A DNA stretch of 59,894 nt from Caballeronia grimmiae (GCF_000698555.1 NZ_JFHE01000033.1:1-59894); one strand, 5' to 3'. Positions 36,360-45,303 are shown, counted from the stretch's first letter. Notes: a model not told the origin generated them from the letters alone. Translations and numbers: made by a program.

Positions 36360-37670
36360 TCAGTGATGCTGCGATTTGCGGTAGGCCATGACCCCAGCCA
36401 CCGTATAGAAACTACCGAAAACCACGATTCTATCATTTTCAGACGCCCGGCTTAACGCATCTTGAAAAGCGTCGGCCGGGCTGCTGAAGCGTGCAACGCT
36501 GCTATCGGGGCCTTCGCTGACACCGGCTTCGCGCAGCGCCGCCTCCAGCCGCTCCGGCGATGCCGCCCGCGGCGTCGGCAGCGCGGTCACGTTCCAGTGA
36601 TCGATTTCGCCGCGGAACTGGCGGATGACGCCGTCGATATCCTTGTCGTTCATCGCGCCGAACACCGCGTAGGTGTACGGGAAGTAGCCCATGTTGCCCA
36701 AGTTCTGCGCCAGCACGGCGGCGGCGTGCGGATTGTGAGCGACATCGAGGATGATCTGCGGCTTGCCCGGCAGCACCTGGAACCGTCCCGGCAACTCGAC
36801 GTTCGCAAGCCCGAGGCGAATGTCCTGCGCGGACACCGGCAGCCGGTCGCGCAACGCTTCGAGCGCGGCCAGCGCGGCCGACGTGTTGATCAGCTGATTC
36901 GCGCCGCGCAGCGCCGGATACGCGAGCGCCGAGCGCCGCTGCGTGCGCCCGATGTAGCTCCATTGCTGCCGCTCGTTGCCCGGCTGCGCTTCGTAGCGAA
37001 AATCGCGGCCGACGAGCCACAGATCCGCGCCGATGGCCTCGGCGTGATCGATCAGCGTCTGCGGCGGCGAGGGATCGCCGCACACCGCCGGCTTCCCCGA
37101 ACGGAAGATGCCCGCTTTCTCGAATGCGATCTTCTCGCGGGTATCGCCGAGGTAGTCCGTATGGTCGATGTCGATGCTCGTAATCACCGCGCAATCCGTA
37201 TCGACGATATTGACGGCATCCAGCCGCCCGCCGAGCCCGACTTCGAGAATCACCGCGTCCAGCCCGCGCGACGCGAAGAGATGCAGGATCGCGAGCGTCG
37301 TGAATTCGAAATACGTCAGCGAAACCGGCTCAGGCAGGCTAGCCCGCGCTTTCTCGACGGCTTCGAAATGTTCGAGCAACTCGGCGTCGCTGGCTTCCGC
37401 GCCGTCGATCCGCGCGCGCTCATTGAACGCGAGCAAGTGTGGCGACGTGTGACAGCCCACGCGATACCCGGCGCGCAACAGAATGGTTTCGAGGATCGCG
37501 CAGGTCGAGCCCTTGCCGTTCGTGCCGCCGACGGTGATGACCGGGCAGTCGAACGTCAGCCCGAGCGCGTCTTTCACGCGGCCGATCCGGGTCAGACCCA
37601 TGTCGATGCCGACGGGATGCGCCGCCTCCAGATGGGCGAGCCACGCGTCGAGTGTGGGGAAAGTGTTCAT
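36360..37670 (-). CDS. folC: Bifunctional dihydrofolate/folylpolyglutamate synthase
   Basis: Mur-ligase-type enzyme that adds glutamate to dihydropteroate and to folates. Length 436 residues, as in E. coli (422). P-loop VGGTNGKGSTCAILETIL near the N-terminus, then HTSPHLLAFNERARIDG, the Lys-bearing GLGGRLDAVNIVDTDCAVITSIDIDHTDYLG, and ILDVAHNPHAAAVLAQNL in the C-terminal domain. The ATG at 37670 is used. It follows accD but the two are separated by an intrinsic terminator, so folC may have its own promoter in the short gap or depend on read-through. The SPOR-domain gene follows 47 bp downstream. Confidence 0.96.
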   Translation of the reverse strand: MNTFPTLDAWLAHLEAAHPVGIDMGLTRIGRVKDALGLTFDCPVITVGGTNGKGSTCAILETILLRAGYRVGCHTSPHLLAFNERARIDGAEASDAELLEHFEAVEKARASLPEPVSLTYFEFTTLAILHLFASRGLDAVILEVGLGGRLDAVNIVDTDCAVITSIDIDHTDYLGDTREKIAFEKAGIFRSGKPAVCGDPSPPQTLIDHAEAIGADLWLVGRDFRYEAQPGNERQQWSYIGRTQRRSALAYPALRGANQLINTSAALAALEALRDRLPVSAQDIRLGLANVELPGRFQVLPGKPQIILDVAHNPHAAAVLAQNLGNMGYFPYTYAVFGAMNDKDIDGVIRQFRGEIDHWNVTALPTPRAASPERLEAALREAGVSEGPDSSVARFSSPADAFQDALSRASENDRIVVFGSFYTVAGVMAYRKSQHH

Positions 37671-37688
37671 TGTCGAGATCGAGAAAGC

Positions 37689-37727
37689 AAAAACGCCGCG
37701 CGGAACCTCGCGGGTTCACGCGCGGCG
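37689..37727 (-). terminator. Intrinsic terminator between accD and folC
   Basis: On the - strand, CGCCGCGCG (37727-37719) pairs with CGCGCGGCG (37702-37694) and is followed by TTTTT. It begins 17 bp after the accD stop and ends only ~19 bp before the folC start, within a block of genes otherwise reading the same way. Confidence 0.8.
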
Positions 37728-37743
37728 CGGGACGAAAACGGCC

Positions 37744-38616
37744 TCAGGCGACGGAATCGGCGGGCTGCCCCGTCATCAACGCCATCAACTGGGCGATTTC
37801 CTCGCGCATCTTCCGGCGATCGATGATCATGTCGACCGCGCCCTTCTGCAGCAGGAATTCGGCGCGCTGGAAGCCTTCCGGCAGCTTTTCGCGCACGGTC
37901 TGCTCGATCACGCGCGGACCCGCGAAGCCGATCAGCGCCTTCGGCTCCGCGATCACGACATCGCCGAGGAACGCGAAGCTGGCGGACACGCCGCCCATCG
38001 TCGGATCGGTCAGCACGGAAATGAACGGCAGCTTCGCCTCGGACAGCTTGGTCAGCAGCGCGGTGGTCTTCGCCATCTGCATCAGCGAAAGCAGGCTTTC
38101 CTGCATGCGCGCGCCGCCCGACGCCGTGAAGCAGATGAACGGCACGTTCTGCTCGATGGCATTGCGCGCGCCGCGCACGAAGCGCTCGCCGACGACCGAA
38201 CCCATCGAGCCGCCCATGAACGAAAATTCGAAGCACGCGACGACGCACGGCAGCGTGTGGATCGCGCCGCCCATGACGACCATCGCGTCGGTTTCGTCGG
38301 TGTCTTCCATCGCTTCTTTCAGACGATCCGGGTATTTGCGGCTGTCCTTGAATTTCAGCGCGTCGACCGGAACGACTTCCTGGCCGATTTCATAGCGGCC
38401 TTCCGGATCGAGCAGGCGATCGAGCCGCTCGCGCGCGCCGATACGCATGTGATGACTGCACTTCGGGCAAACATGCAGATTCGCCTCGACGTCGTTGCGG
38501 TACAGCACCGCTTCGCACGACGGACACTTGACCCACAGGCCCTCGGGGATGCCCTTGCGGCTCTTGGGGTCGGTTTGCTTGATCTTGGGCGGCAGCAGTT
38601 TGTCGAGCCAGCTCAT
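37744..38616 (-). CDS. accD: Acetyl-CoA carboxylase carboxyltransferase subunit beta
   Basis: Beta subunit of the carboxyltransferase half of acetyl-CoA carboxylase, which makes malonyl-CoA for fatty acid synthesis; works with AccA (not in the window). Length 290 residues, standard. An N-terminal four-Cys zinc ribbon uses C31, C34, C50 and C53 (VKCPSCEAVLYR; HVCPKCSHHM). The crotonase-like domain contains FMGGSMGSVVGERF, FICFTASGGARMQESLLSL, LTDPTMGGVSASFAFLGDV and GFAGPRVIEQTVREKLPEGFQRAEFL. The trpA-accD-folC order is conserved in beta- and gamma-proteobacteria. A terminator follows. Confidence 0.97.
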   Translation of the reverse strand: MSWLDKLLPPKIKQTDPKSRKGIPEGLWVKCPSCEAVLYRNDVEANLHVCPKCSHHMRIGARERLDRLLDPEGRYEIGQEVVPVDALKFKDSRKYPDRLKEAMEDTDETDAMVVMGGAIHTLPCVVACFEFSFMGGSMGSVVGERFVRGARNAIEQNVPFICFTASGGARMQESLLSLMQMAKTTALLTKLSEAKLPFISVLTDPTMGGVSASFAFLGDVVIAEPKALIGFAGPRVIEQTVREKLPEGFQRAEFLLQKGAVDMIIDRRKMREEIAQLMALMTGQPADSVA

Positions 38617-38676
38617 CGTTTTTCCTTGACTGTTCGGGGGCCGCGGCGCGCGAGTCGCGCGGCGCGGCGGCGAAAA

Positions 38677-39480
38677 TTACCTGGCGGAGTCGAGCGCCGT
38701 GCGGATTTCCGCGATGAAGCTCGAAAGCGACGCCGCGGCCGTTTCGGGCGGCGCCTCTTCGAGCAACTGCACGAGCCGGCTGCCGATGACCACGGCATCC
38801 GCGACTTCGGCCACGGCGCGGGCGGTTTGGGCGTCGCGAATGCCGAAACCGACGCCGACCGGCAGGGGCACGTGCGACTTGATGGCCGGGATTTTACTCG
38901 CGATGCGGGAAACGTCCAGATTAGCGGCGCCGGTCACGCCGGTGAGCGACACGTAATAGACGTAGCCGCTGGCGATCTTGCCGACCGCCGCGATGCGCTC
39001 GTCCGTCGACGTGGGCGCGAGCAGGAAGATCGGATCGATGCCTGCGGCGCGCATCGTCGTGCTGAAGTTTTCCGATTCCTCCGGCGGATAATCGACGACC
39101 AGCACGCCGTCCACGCCCGCCTGCTTCGCGGCTTGTGCGAACGCTTCGGCGCCCATGCGCTCGATCGGATTCGCGTAGCCCATCAGCACGACGGGCGTTG
39201 TGTCGTCGGTTTCGCGGAAGCGCGCGACATCGGCGAGCACGCGCTTCAACGTCACGCCGCGCGCCAGTGCGCGTTCGGACGAACGCTGGATTACAGGGCC
39301 ATCGGCCATCGGGTCGGAGAACGGCACGCCCAGTTCGATGACGTCCGCGCCGCCCTTCGCGAGCGCGTGCATGAATTCGACGGTCTGTTCCGGGTTGGGA
39401 TCGCCCGCGGTGATGAACGGGATCAGCCCTTTCTTGCCTTGCGCGGCGAGCGCCGCGAGCGTGTTCTTGATACGGGACAT
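38677..39480 (-). CDS. trpA: Tryptophan synthase alpha subunit
   Basis: Cleaves indole-3-glycerol phosphate to indole and glyceraldehyde 3-phosphate; indole is channelled to TrpB. Length 267 residues (E. coli 268). The ATG at 39480 gives MSRIKNTLAALAAQGKKGLIPFITAGDPNPEQ; the frame is open much further upstream but that part lies opposite the methyltransferase gene. The catalytic Glu is in VIELGVPFSDPMADGP, whose Asp also matters, and phosphate-binding segments are GVTGAANLD and PVGVGFGIRDAQTA. It is separated from trpB by a DNA methyltransferase gene, unlike the usual trpBA overlap, and precedes accD by 60 bp. Confidence 0.97.
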   Translation of the reverse strand: MSRIKNTLAALAAQGKKGLIPFITAGDPNPEQTVEFMHALAKGGADVIELGVPFSDPMADGPVIQRSSERALARGVTLKRVLADVARFRETDDTTPVVLMGYANPIERMGAEAFAQAAKQAGVDGVLVVDYPPEESENFSTTMRAAGIDPIFLLAPTSTDERIAAVGKIASGYVYYVSLTGVTGAANLDVSRIASKIPAIKSHVPLPVGVGFGIRDAQTARAVAEVADAVVIGSRLVQLLEEAPPETAAASLSSFIAEIRTALDSAR

Positions 39481-39532
39481 GGAAATTCTCGTAGTCGTAT
39501 TCAGTAGGCGTCGATAGACGCGGTCAGCGACG

Positions 39533-40384
39533 CTATTGCGCGGCTTGCGCTTCGGCGGCAAGCGGAACGGCAGCGGGCTTCGCAGGCGCCGCATTAGCCT
39601 GCGCGATGCGGCCTTCCGCGATCGCGCAGTAATCGGCGTTGATTTCGTAACCCGTGAACAGCCGTCCGTGGCGCGCGCACGCAACCGCCGTCGTGCCGCT
39701 GCCCATGAACGGATCGAGCACGCGGCCGCCCGCCGGACAACTCGCCAGCACCATGCGCTCGACGATTTCCAGCGGCTTTTGCGTCGGATGATCGACGCGT
39801 TCCGCGTGCTGCCGATGCAGCCGCGATACCGACCAGACGTCCTTCGGGTTATAGCCCAGCTCCAGCCACTTGCTGCCTTCGAAGATCTTGCGCGAGCGTG
39901 CTTTCTTCGTCGCTGCATCGTAAGGGATGCGCACCGGATCGAGATCGAAGTAGTAATCCCTCGATACCGCGAAATAACCGATGTTGTCATGCACCGACGT
40001 GTACTTGCGCGTCGTTCCGCCCATGCTCGGCACGCGCCGGTCCCAGACGATCTCGTTGACCATCATCATCCGGCGCTTCAGGAACACGAACAGTTCGGGC
40101 GAGTATTGCCAGGTGCAGAAGATATACAGCGAGCCGCTCTTCTTGAGCTTCGGAATCGCCATGTCGAGCCAGCGATACGTCCATTCCAGAAAGGCGTCGC
40201 CCGACAACATGTCCGAGTCGTTCCCGTAATCCTTGCCCAGTCCATAAGGCGGATCGGCGACGATCAGATCGATCGACGCATCGGGAATGTTCGCGGCATC
40301 GGCCAGGAAATCGCGGTTGCGAATGTCGATGCCGGCGCCTTGCAGCGCGCCGGCGGACAACGGTTCGTCGATGACAGTGCGCAT
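39533..40384 (-). CDS. Orphan beta-class DNA methyltransferase
   Basis: S-adenosylmethionine-dependent DNA amino-methyltransferase (N6-adenine or N4-cytosine). Length 283 residues from the ATG at 40384, 7 bp after trpB; the open frame continues upstream only opposite trpB coding sequence. Catalytic motif IV is DPPYGLGKDYG (residues 44-54), while the SAM motif FMGSGTTAVACARHGRLFTGYEI lies near the C-terminus with HPTQKPLEIVERMV before it; this order defines the beta class, which includes CcrM. The last 25 residues are Ala/Pro-rich. No restriction endonuclease gene is near, so it looks like a solitary, possibly regulatory, methylase. From memory, Burkholderia cenocepacia has an orphan methylase on chromosome 2 with motif GTWWAC; whether this is its ortholog needs checking. 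Confidence 0.9.
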   Translation of the reverse strand: MRTVIDEPLSAGALQGAGIDIRNRDFLADAANIPDASIDLIVADPPYGLGKDYGNDSDMLSGDAFLEWTYRWLDMAIPKLKKSGSLYIFCTWQYSPELFVFLKRRMMMVNEIVWDRRVPSMGGTTRKYTSVHDNIGYFAVSRDYYFDLDPVRIPYDAATKKARSRKIFEGSKWLELGYNPKDVWSVSRLHRQHAERVDHPTQKPLEIVERMVLASCPAGGRVLDPFMGSGTTAVACARHGRLFTGYEINADYCAIAEGRIAQANAAPAKPAAVPLAAEAQAAQ

Positions 40385-40391
40385 CTGCGGC

Positions 40392-41585
40392 TTAGAACTG
40401 GATGCCCGATCGCTCCGCGACCGTGTGCATGTCCTTGTCGCCACGGCCCGACAGGTTGACGAGCAGCACCTTGTCGCGCGGCAGCGTCTTAGCGAGCTTC
40501 GCGCCGTAGGCAAGCGCGTGGCTCGATTCGAGTGCCGGGATGATGCCTTCGATACGGCAGCAGTCGTGGAACGCCTTCAGCGCCTCGTCGTCCGTGATGC
40601 CGACGTACTCGGCGCGGCCCGCGTCCTTCAGCCACGCGTGCTCGGGACCGACGCCCGGATAATCCAGGCCCGCCGACACCGAATGCGTCTCGATGATCTG
40701 GCCGTCGTCGTCTTGCAGCAGATACGTGCGATTGCCGTGCAGGACGCCGGGGCTTCCGCCCATCAGCGACGCCGCGTGACGGCCCGTGTCGATGCCATCG
40801 CCCGCGGCCTCGACGCCGATGAGCCGCACGTCCGTGTCGTCGATATACGGATAGAAAATGCCCATTGCGTTCGATCCGCCGCCCACGCACGCGATGACCG
40901 CATCCGGCTGACGGCCCGCCATTTCAGGCATCTGCACGCGGCATTCGTCGCCGATCACGCGCTGGAAGTCGCGCACCATCATCGGATACGGATGCGGACC
41001 CGCGACCGTGCCGATGATGTAGAACGTGTTTTCGACGTTCGTGACCCAGTCGCGCATGGCTTCGTTGAGCGCGTCCTTGAGCGTGCGTGAGCCGGATTCG
41101 ACCGGCACGACGGTCGCGCCGAGCAGCTTCATGCGATAGACGTTCGCCGCTTGCCGCCGCACGTCCTCCGCGCCCATGTAGACGACGCATTCCATGCCGA
41201 AGCGCGCTGCGATGGTGGCCGTGGCGACGCCGTGCTGGCCCGCGCCCGTCTCGGCGATCACGCGCGGCTTGCCCATCTTGCGAGCGAGCAGCGCCTGGCC
41301 GATCACGTTGTTCACCTTGTGCGCGCCGGTGTGATTCAGGTCTTCGCGCTTCAGATAAAGCTGTGCGCCGCCGAGCATCTCGCTCCAGCGTTTCGCGTGA
41401 TAAATCGGGGAAGGACGGCCGACGTAGTGCTTCAGTTCGTAGTCGTATTCGGCCTGGAACTCGGGGTCCTGGCGGGCCGCGTCATAGGCGCGGCGCAGTT
41501 CGTCGAGTGCATGAATGAGCGTTTCGGAAACGAAAACGCCGCCATACTGGCCGAAGTGGCCTCTTTCGTCAGGCAAGTTGTACAT
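40392..41585 (-). CDS. trpB: Tryptophan synthase beta subunit
   Basis: PLP enzyme that condenses indole with serine to give tryptophan, in complex with TrpA. Length 397 residues, standard. The ATG at 41585 gives MYNLPDERGHFGQYGGVFVSETL; the longer open frame lacks family sequence. The PLP Schiff-base lysine is K90 in LNHTGAHKVNN, and the PLP phosphate loop is CVGGGSNAMGIF. Other signatures: AETGAGQHGVATATIAARFGMECVVYMG and GLDYPGVGPEHAWL. It follows trpF by 54 bp and is followed by the methyltransferase gene. Confidence 0.97.
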   Translation of the reverse strand: MYNLPDERGHFGQYGGVFVSETLIHALDELRRAYDAARQDPEFQAEYDYELKHYVGRPSPIYHAKRWSEMLGGAQLYLKREDLNHTGAHKVNNVIGQALLARKMGKPRVIAETGAGQHGVATATIAARFGMECVVYMGAEDVRRQAANVYRMKLLGATVVPVESGSRTLKDALNEAMRDWVTNVENTFYIIGTVAGPHPYPMMVRDFQRVIGDECRVQMPEMAGRQPDAVIACVGGGSNAMGIFYPYIDDTDVRLIGVEAAGDGIDTGRHAASLMGGSPGVLHGNRTYLLQDDDGQIIETHSVSAGLDYPGVGPEHAWLKDAGRAEYVGITDDEALKAFHDCCRIEGIIPALESSHALAYGAKLAKTLPRDKVLLVNLSGRGDKDMHTVAERSGIQF

Positions 41586-41639
41586 TGCGTCACTCTCTCG
41601 GTGGCGGTCCGACAATTCATGTCGGCGCCGCATTCGGAA

Positions 41640-42308
41640 TCAGCCGGCGTCCGCTTCGCGCACCGCGCGCACGAACGCCGTCATTCGGGCGTGATCTTTC
41701 ACGCCCTTGGCGCCCGGCACTTCGATGCCGCTGGAGACATCGACCGCGAACGGGCGCACGCGCCGGATGGCTTCACTGACGTTTTGCGTGTTCAACCCAC
41801 CACTCAAAACGGCCCGATGCCCGAGATCTGTTGGGATAAGTGACCAATCGAATACCTTTCCACCGCCGCCGAAGCCCTCGACGAGCGCGTCGAGCAGGAT
41901 GCCGCCTGCGGCTGCATATTTAAGCGACGATTCTACCAAATCGCTTGCAGCCGCATCAGGCCCGACACGCACTGCGCGCCAATAGGGCAAACCCGCAATC
42001 GCGGCAAGTTCGGCGCATTGCTCGGGCGTTTCGTCGCCGTGAAACTGAAGAAGCGCAAGCGGCACGCTCGACGTGACTTCCGAGATCCATTCGGGCGTCG
42101 CGTTGACGAACAGGCCAACGGCCGCCACGAGCGGCGGCACGTGCCGCGCCAGTTCGACGGCCTGCGGGACGCTCACCGAACGCGGGCTCGGCGGATAGAA
42201 GACGAAGCCCACCGCGTCCGCACCGAGCGCGACGGCGTGCTTGACGTCGTCCACGCGCGACAACCCGCAGAGCTTGATTCTCGTTCGATGCAAGTCCTGG
42301 TCGTTCAT
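41640..42308 (-). CDS. trpF: Phosphoribosylanthranilate isomerase
   Basis: Third step of tryptophan synthesis from anthranilate: an Amadori rearrangement giving CdRP. Length 222 residues. The ATG at 42308 overlaps the truA stop, so the two are translationally coupled. The general-base Cys is in RIKLCGLSRVDDVKHA near the N-terminus, and the acid Asp is probably in GGILLDALVEG. Phosphate-binding loops are AVLSGGLNTQNVSEAI and VDVSSGIEVPGAKGVKDHARM. It stands alone as a single-domain enzyme rather than the TrpC-TrpF fusion of enterics. trpB follows. Confidence 0.96.
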   Translation of the reverse strand: MNDQDLHRTRIKLCGLSRVDDVKHAVALGADAVGFVFYPPSPRSVSVPQAVELARHVPPLVAAVGLFVNATPEWISEVTSSVPLALLQFHGDETPEQCAELAAIAGLPYWRAVRVGPDAAASDLVESSLKYAAAGGILLDALVEGFGGGGKVFDWSLIPTDLGHRAVLSGGLNTQNVSEAIRRVRPFAVDVSSGIEVPGAKGVKDHARMTAFVRAVREADAG

Positions 42309-43108
42309 GTCTGATCGGTCCAAATGGCGCTCCACGGCATGCTCGCGATATGCGGCGGCGGGACCGCGAAGCGTTCGGGATAGCCCACTTCCGCCAGGTA
42401 AAGTCCGTCGGGCATGAACGTCGGCGCCGCGGCGCGGCGGTCGCGGGCGGCAAGGACGTCGGCCATCCACGAGACGGGGTGTCGGCCGCGCCCGATCGCG
42501 ACGAAGCATCCCATCAGATTGCGCACCATGTGATGCAAGAACGCGTTGGCGCGGAAACGGAAGTGGACGAAATCGCCCTGCTCGCGCACGTCGATCCGAT
42601 ACACATGCTTCACCGGCGTTTTCGACTGGCAATCCGCTGCACGAAACGACGAAAAATCGTGCTCTCCGATGAGGTACGCCGCCGATTCGCGCATCGCGGC
42701 GACATCAAGCGGCGTGTGCACCCAGCCCGCGCGTTTCGAGAGCATGGGTGAACGCACCGGATTGACGTACAGCACGTAATAGTAAGTGCGCTCGAAGGCC
42801 GCGAAGCGCGCGTGAAAATCGTCGGGCATCGGCTTCGCCCATTGCACCGCCACCGATTCCGGCAGGAACGCGTTGGTGCCGCGCACCCACGAGAACACGG
42901 TGCGCTCGAGGTCCGTATCGAAGTGGACGACTTGGCCGAGACCGTGAACGCCCGTATCCGTACGGCCCGCGACGACCGTTTGCAACGGCGTCTGCGCGAA
43001 CTCCGCGAGCGCGCGTTCGAGTTCGTCCTGTACCGTGTTGCCGTGCGGTTGCGATTGCCAGCCGCTGAACGCGGCGCCGTCGTACTGAACGCCTAACGCA
43101 ATGCGCAT
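42305..43108 (-). CDS. truA: tRNA pseudouridine(38-40) synthase
   Basis: Isomerises uridines 38-40 in the anticodon stem-loop of many tRNAs. Length 267 residues (E. coli 270). The catalytic Asp is D51 in VAGRTDTGVHGLGQVVHF. Other family segments: MRIALGVQYDGAAFSGWQSQ, the Arg/Tyr site around AFERTYYYVLYVNP, and ANAFLHHMVRNLMG. The start is 1 bp after the fimV stop, and its own stop overlaps trpF; fimV-truA-trpF-trpB is a conserved gene string in this group. Confidence 0.97.
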   Translation of the reverse strand: MRIALGVQYDGAAFSGWQSQPHGNTVQDELERALAEFAQTPLQTVVAGRTDTGVHGLGQVVHFDTDLERTVFSWVRGTNAFLPESVAVQWAKPMPDDFHARFAAFERTYYYVLYVNPVRSPMLSKRAGWVHTPLDVAAMRESAAYLIGEHDFSSFRAADCQSKTPVKHVYRIDVREQGDFVHFRFRANAFLHHMVRNLMGCFVAIGRGRHPVSWMADVLAARDRRAAAPTFMPDGLYLAEVGYPERFAVPPPHIASMPWSAIWTDQT

Positions 43109-43109
43109 A

Positions 43110-45128
43110 TCAGGAATGCGGTGCGAGCGTCGAGAGCAGCGCGGCGGCTTGCTGGCGCGTGGCCGTATCGTTCGACACGATGACTTCCTGCAGCAGCGTG
43201 CGCGCGCCGCCCAGATCGCCCAGTTCGATGTACTCGACAGCCAGCTCGAGCTTGTTGCGTGCGATCGTTGCGAGTTGGGCCGCGGTGAGCGCCGGCAGCG
43301 GCTCGGTATGGCTCGACGGCAGATTCAGATCGAAATCCAGGCTGAGCGGCCCGTACGGCGTCGCGCCAAGACCGGCGACCGACGCAGCGCCGGCCGTTCC
43401 CGCTTCGATCTGCGCGGCGGCCGATGGCGGTTCGATCTTCCGGACTCGCCCGGCGTCCGTGCCGGCGACGGGCTGCGGCACGAACGGCACCGGCTCGATC
43501 GGCGTTTGCGACTCGCGCAAAGCGGGGGCAGCGCCGGCATCGCCCGGCGTTCCCAGCCGCAAATCCATGCGCGGCGGCAAGCTCAGGTCCAGTGAGCCGA
43601 GGGCCTCGACGGCTTCGGTCGGAAACTTGGGCATCGGGAAGCGATCGCCGCGCGTCGGTTCGTCGTCGTCCGCAGCTTCTTCCGAATGCGTCTCGCGGCG
43701 CGCCGCCTGCTCCGCCGCGCGTTGCTCATCGGCAGCCTGCGCTTGTGCCTCGCGCAATTCGGCCTCGCGCGCGATGATCTCCCGCGCAGCCGCCTCGCGG
43801 ACGTGCTGCGCCTGCGCTTCCTGTTCGGCGGCTTCGCCTTCGTGGCGCGCCATTTCAGCGGCGAGCGCGTCGCGCGCTGCTGCCTCGCGTGCGCGAATCT
43901 CGCGCTCTTCGGCCTCGCGGGTCGCGGCTTGCCGGGCGGCTGCCTGACGTTCTTCGGCTTCCCACTTTTCGGCTTCGCGGGCGGCGGCTTCGCGAGCGGC
44001 GATGTCTCCCTCGTTGGCATCGCTGTCGTGCCCGTCCGCCGTGCCGGACTGTTGCAGCGGCGGCACGAACCCCGCGTGAATTGCCGCGGGCGGCGACGGC
44101 ATGAACGGCGCGGGCGGCTCGGCGCGTGTTTCGACGGATTCAGGCGCGTGCGGCGTCGCCGGTTCGGCTTCGTGCAGCGCGGTCGGCAGCGACGCCGGCG
44201 GCGTATCGACGGAGCGAACGGCATCGTCGTCGGACGGGGCGGCGAACGTCTGAGCCGCCTCGTAGCTCTCGATGCTCGCCGCCACCGCGTTCAATTCGGA
44301 CTGATCGCGCTCGACGGCCTTGCCCTCGAGTTCGGCCGCGCCGGAGCCTGTCGGCGGTGCGGGGAACGCAGGCGTCACGGGGCGCTCGCTATTTCGCGCA
44401 TCGGCTTCGGCTTGCGCCACCGCACGGCGGCGTTTTGCGCTGCGCCACATCATTAGCAGGAACAGCAGGACGAGTACCGCGATCGCGAGACCAAACAGCA
44501 TCGGATCAGGGCCGACACGGCGCGCAGGGGCCGTTTCCGTCGCCGGGGCGCTGGCCGTTGGTGCGCTGGCCGTTGGTGCGACGGCGGGCGCGGGCTGCGG
44601 CTCCGAAGCCTGCTCGGTACCCGATGCCTGTTCGATACCCGAAGCCGGCGCGATGCCCGAAGCGGCCTCCGCCGGCGCTTCCGGCGACGACGCCACCGGG
44701 CCAGCAGGACTGACCGCTGGCGCACTCACCTGGTCGGCGCCGGCCGGAGCCTGCGAGGCGGATGCCGCGCCGGTATCGCCCGCCGGCACGTTCAGCACCG
44801 CGCCGAGTTTAAGCCTGTTGATGTCGTGCCCGGCGAACGCGTTCGGATTCGCGTCGAAGAGCGCACGCGCCATTTTTTCACGAACGACGCGTTCCTTCGA
44901 CCCGGTGATTTCGGCGGCGACGTCGTTGAGCGACTGTCCCGGTTTGACCGCGTACCGCTGGCCGGACGCGCCCGCGACGGCCGCCGAGGCTGTGTCGGCG
45001 GCGGCGCCGCTCGCCTGCGCGAGCGCCGCGCCGGGGTTCGTCCAGAGCAGCGTGCAGACGGCGACGCTTGCCGCGGCGAGCGCCGCACGCGATGACGGGA
45101 TGGAAGACCGGCGGGGTCGTCGAATCAT
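43110..45128 (-). CDS. fimV: FimV/HubP-like peptidoglycan-binding polar protein
   Basis: Single-pass inner-membrane protein; FimV/HubP relatives mark the cell pole and support type IV pili and flagellar placement. Length 672 residues. The ATG at 45128 gives a signal-anchor-like start (SRAALAAASVAVCTLLWTNPGAALAQA). A FimV-type LysM region follows at about 56-115 (YAVKPGQSLNDVAAEITGSKERVVREKMARAL), then an Ala/Pro/Ser-rich stretch with short repeats, a membrane helix at about 207-228 (MLFGLAIAVLVLLFLLMMW), and a cytoplasmic tail. The tail contains a ~130-residue Ala/Glu/Arg-rich segment likely to be a coiled coil. The last ~50 residues (LELAVEYIELGDLGGARTLLQEVI) match the conserved FimV C-terminal TPR-like motif. 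truA starts right after. Confidence 0.9.
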   Translation of the reverse strand: MIRRPRRSSIPSSRAALAAASVAVCTLLWTNPGAALAQASGAAADTASAAVAGASGQRYAVKPGQSLNDVAAEITGSKERVVREKMARALFDANPNAFAGHDINRLKLGAVLNVPAGDTGAASASQAPAGADQVSAPAVSPAGPVASSPEAPAEAASGIAPASGIEQASGTEQASEPQPAPAVAPTASAPTASAPATETAPARRVGPDPMLFGLAIAVLVLLFLLMMWRSAKRRRAVAQAEADARNSERPVTPAFPAPPTGSGAAELEGKAVERDQSELNAVAASIESYEAAQTFAAPSDDDAVRSVDTPPASLPTALHEAEPATPHAPESVETRAEPPAPFMPSPPAAIHAGFVPPLQQSGTADGHDSDANEGDIAAREAAAREAEKWEAEERQAAARQAATREAEEREIRAREAAARDALAAEMARHEGEAAEQEAQAQHVREAAAREIIAREAELREAQAQAADEQRAAEQAARRETHSEEAADDDEPTRGDRFPMPKFPTEAVEALGSLDLSLPPRMDLRLGTPGDAGAAPALRESQTPIEPVPFVPQPVAGTDAGRVRKIEPPSAAAQIEAGTAGAASVAGLGATPYGPLSLDFDLNLPSSHTEPLPALTAAQLATIARNKLELAVEYIELGDLGGARTLLQEVIVSNDTATRQQAAALLSTLAPHS

Positions 45129-45237
45129 TGAAACTCCAGGGTACGGCGAAAAATTGAAACAGGAACGAAGACTCGCGCGCCCGAAACGGTCATGACCGGC
45201 CATTCGCGCACAGCGCCAGACAATCGGGCGCACAAAC

Positions 45238-45268
45238 AAAAAAGCGCCGCGATAACGCGACGCTTTTT
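45238..45268 (-). terminator. Bidirectional terminator after asd
   Basis: Stem AGCGCCGCG (45243-45251) and CGCGACGCT (45256-45264) with one internal mismatch and an ATAA loop, flanked by A6 on the left and T5 on the right. On the - strand it ends the asd transcript 35 bp past the stop and upstream of fimV. Confidence 0.85.
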
Positions 45269-45303
45269 CTTCGAGGTCCGCGCTTTCTGGCGCGTAGTTT
45301 ACT

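Noticed and set aside
39481..39990. N-terminal extension of trpA giving a 437-residue protein
   Set aside because: The extension lies opposite the methyltransferase gene and is low-complexity Arg/Ser; TrpA starts cleanly at 39480.
43700..44050. Tandem DNA repeats in the middle of fimV
   Set aside because: The Ala/Glu/Arg-rich segment is degenerate at DNA level and common in FimV proteins; better described as a coiled-coil tail than a repeat array.
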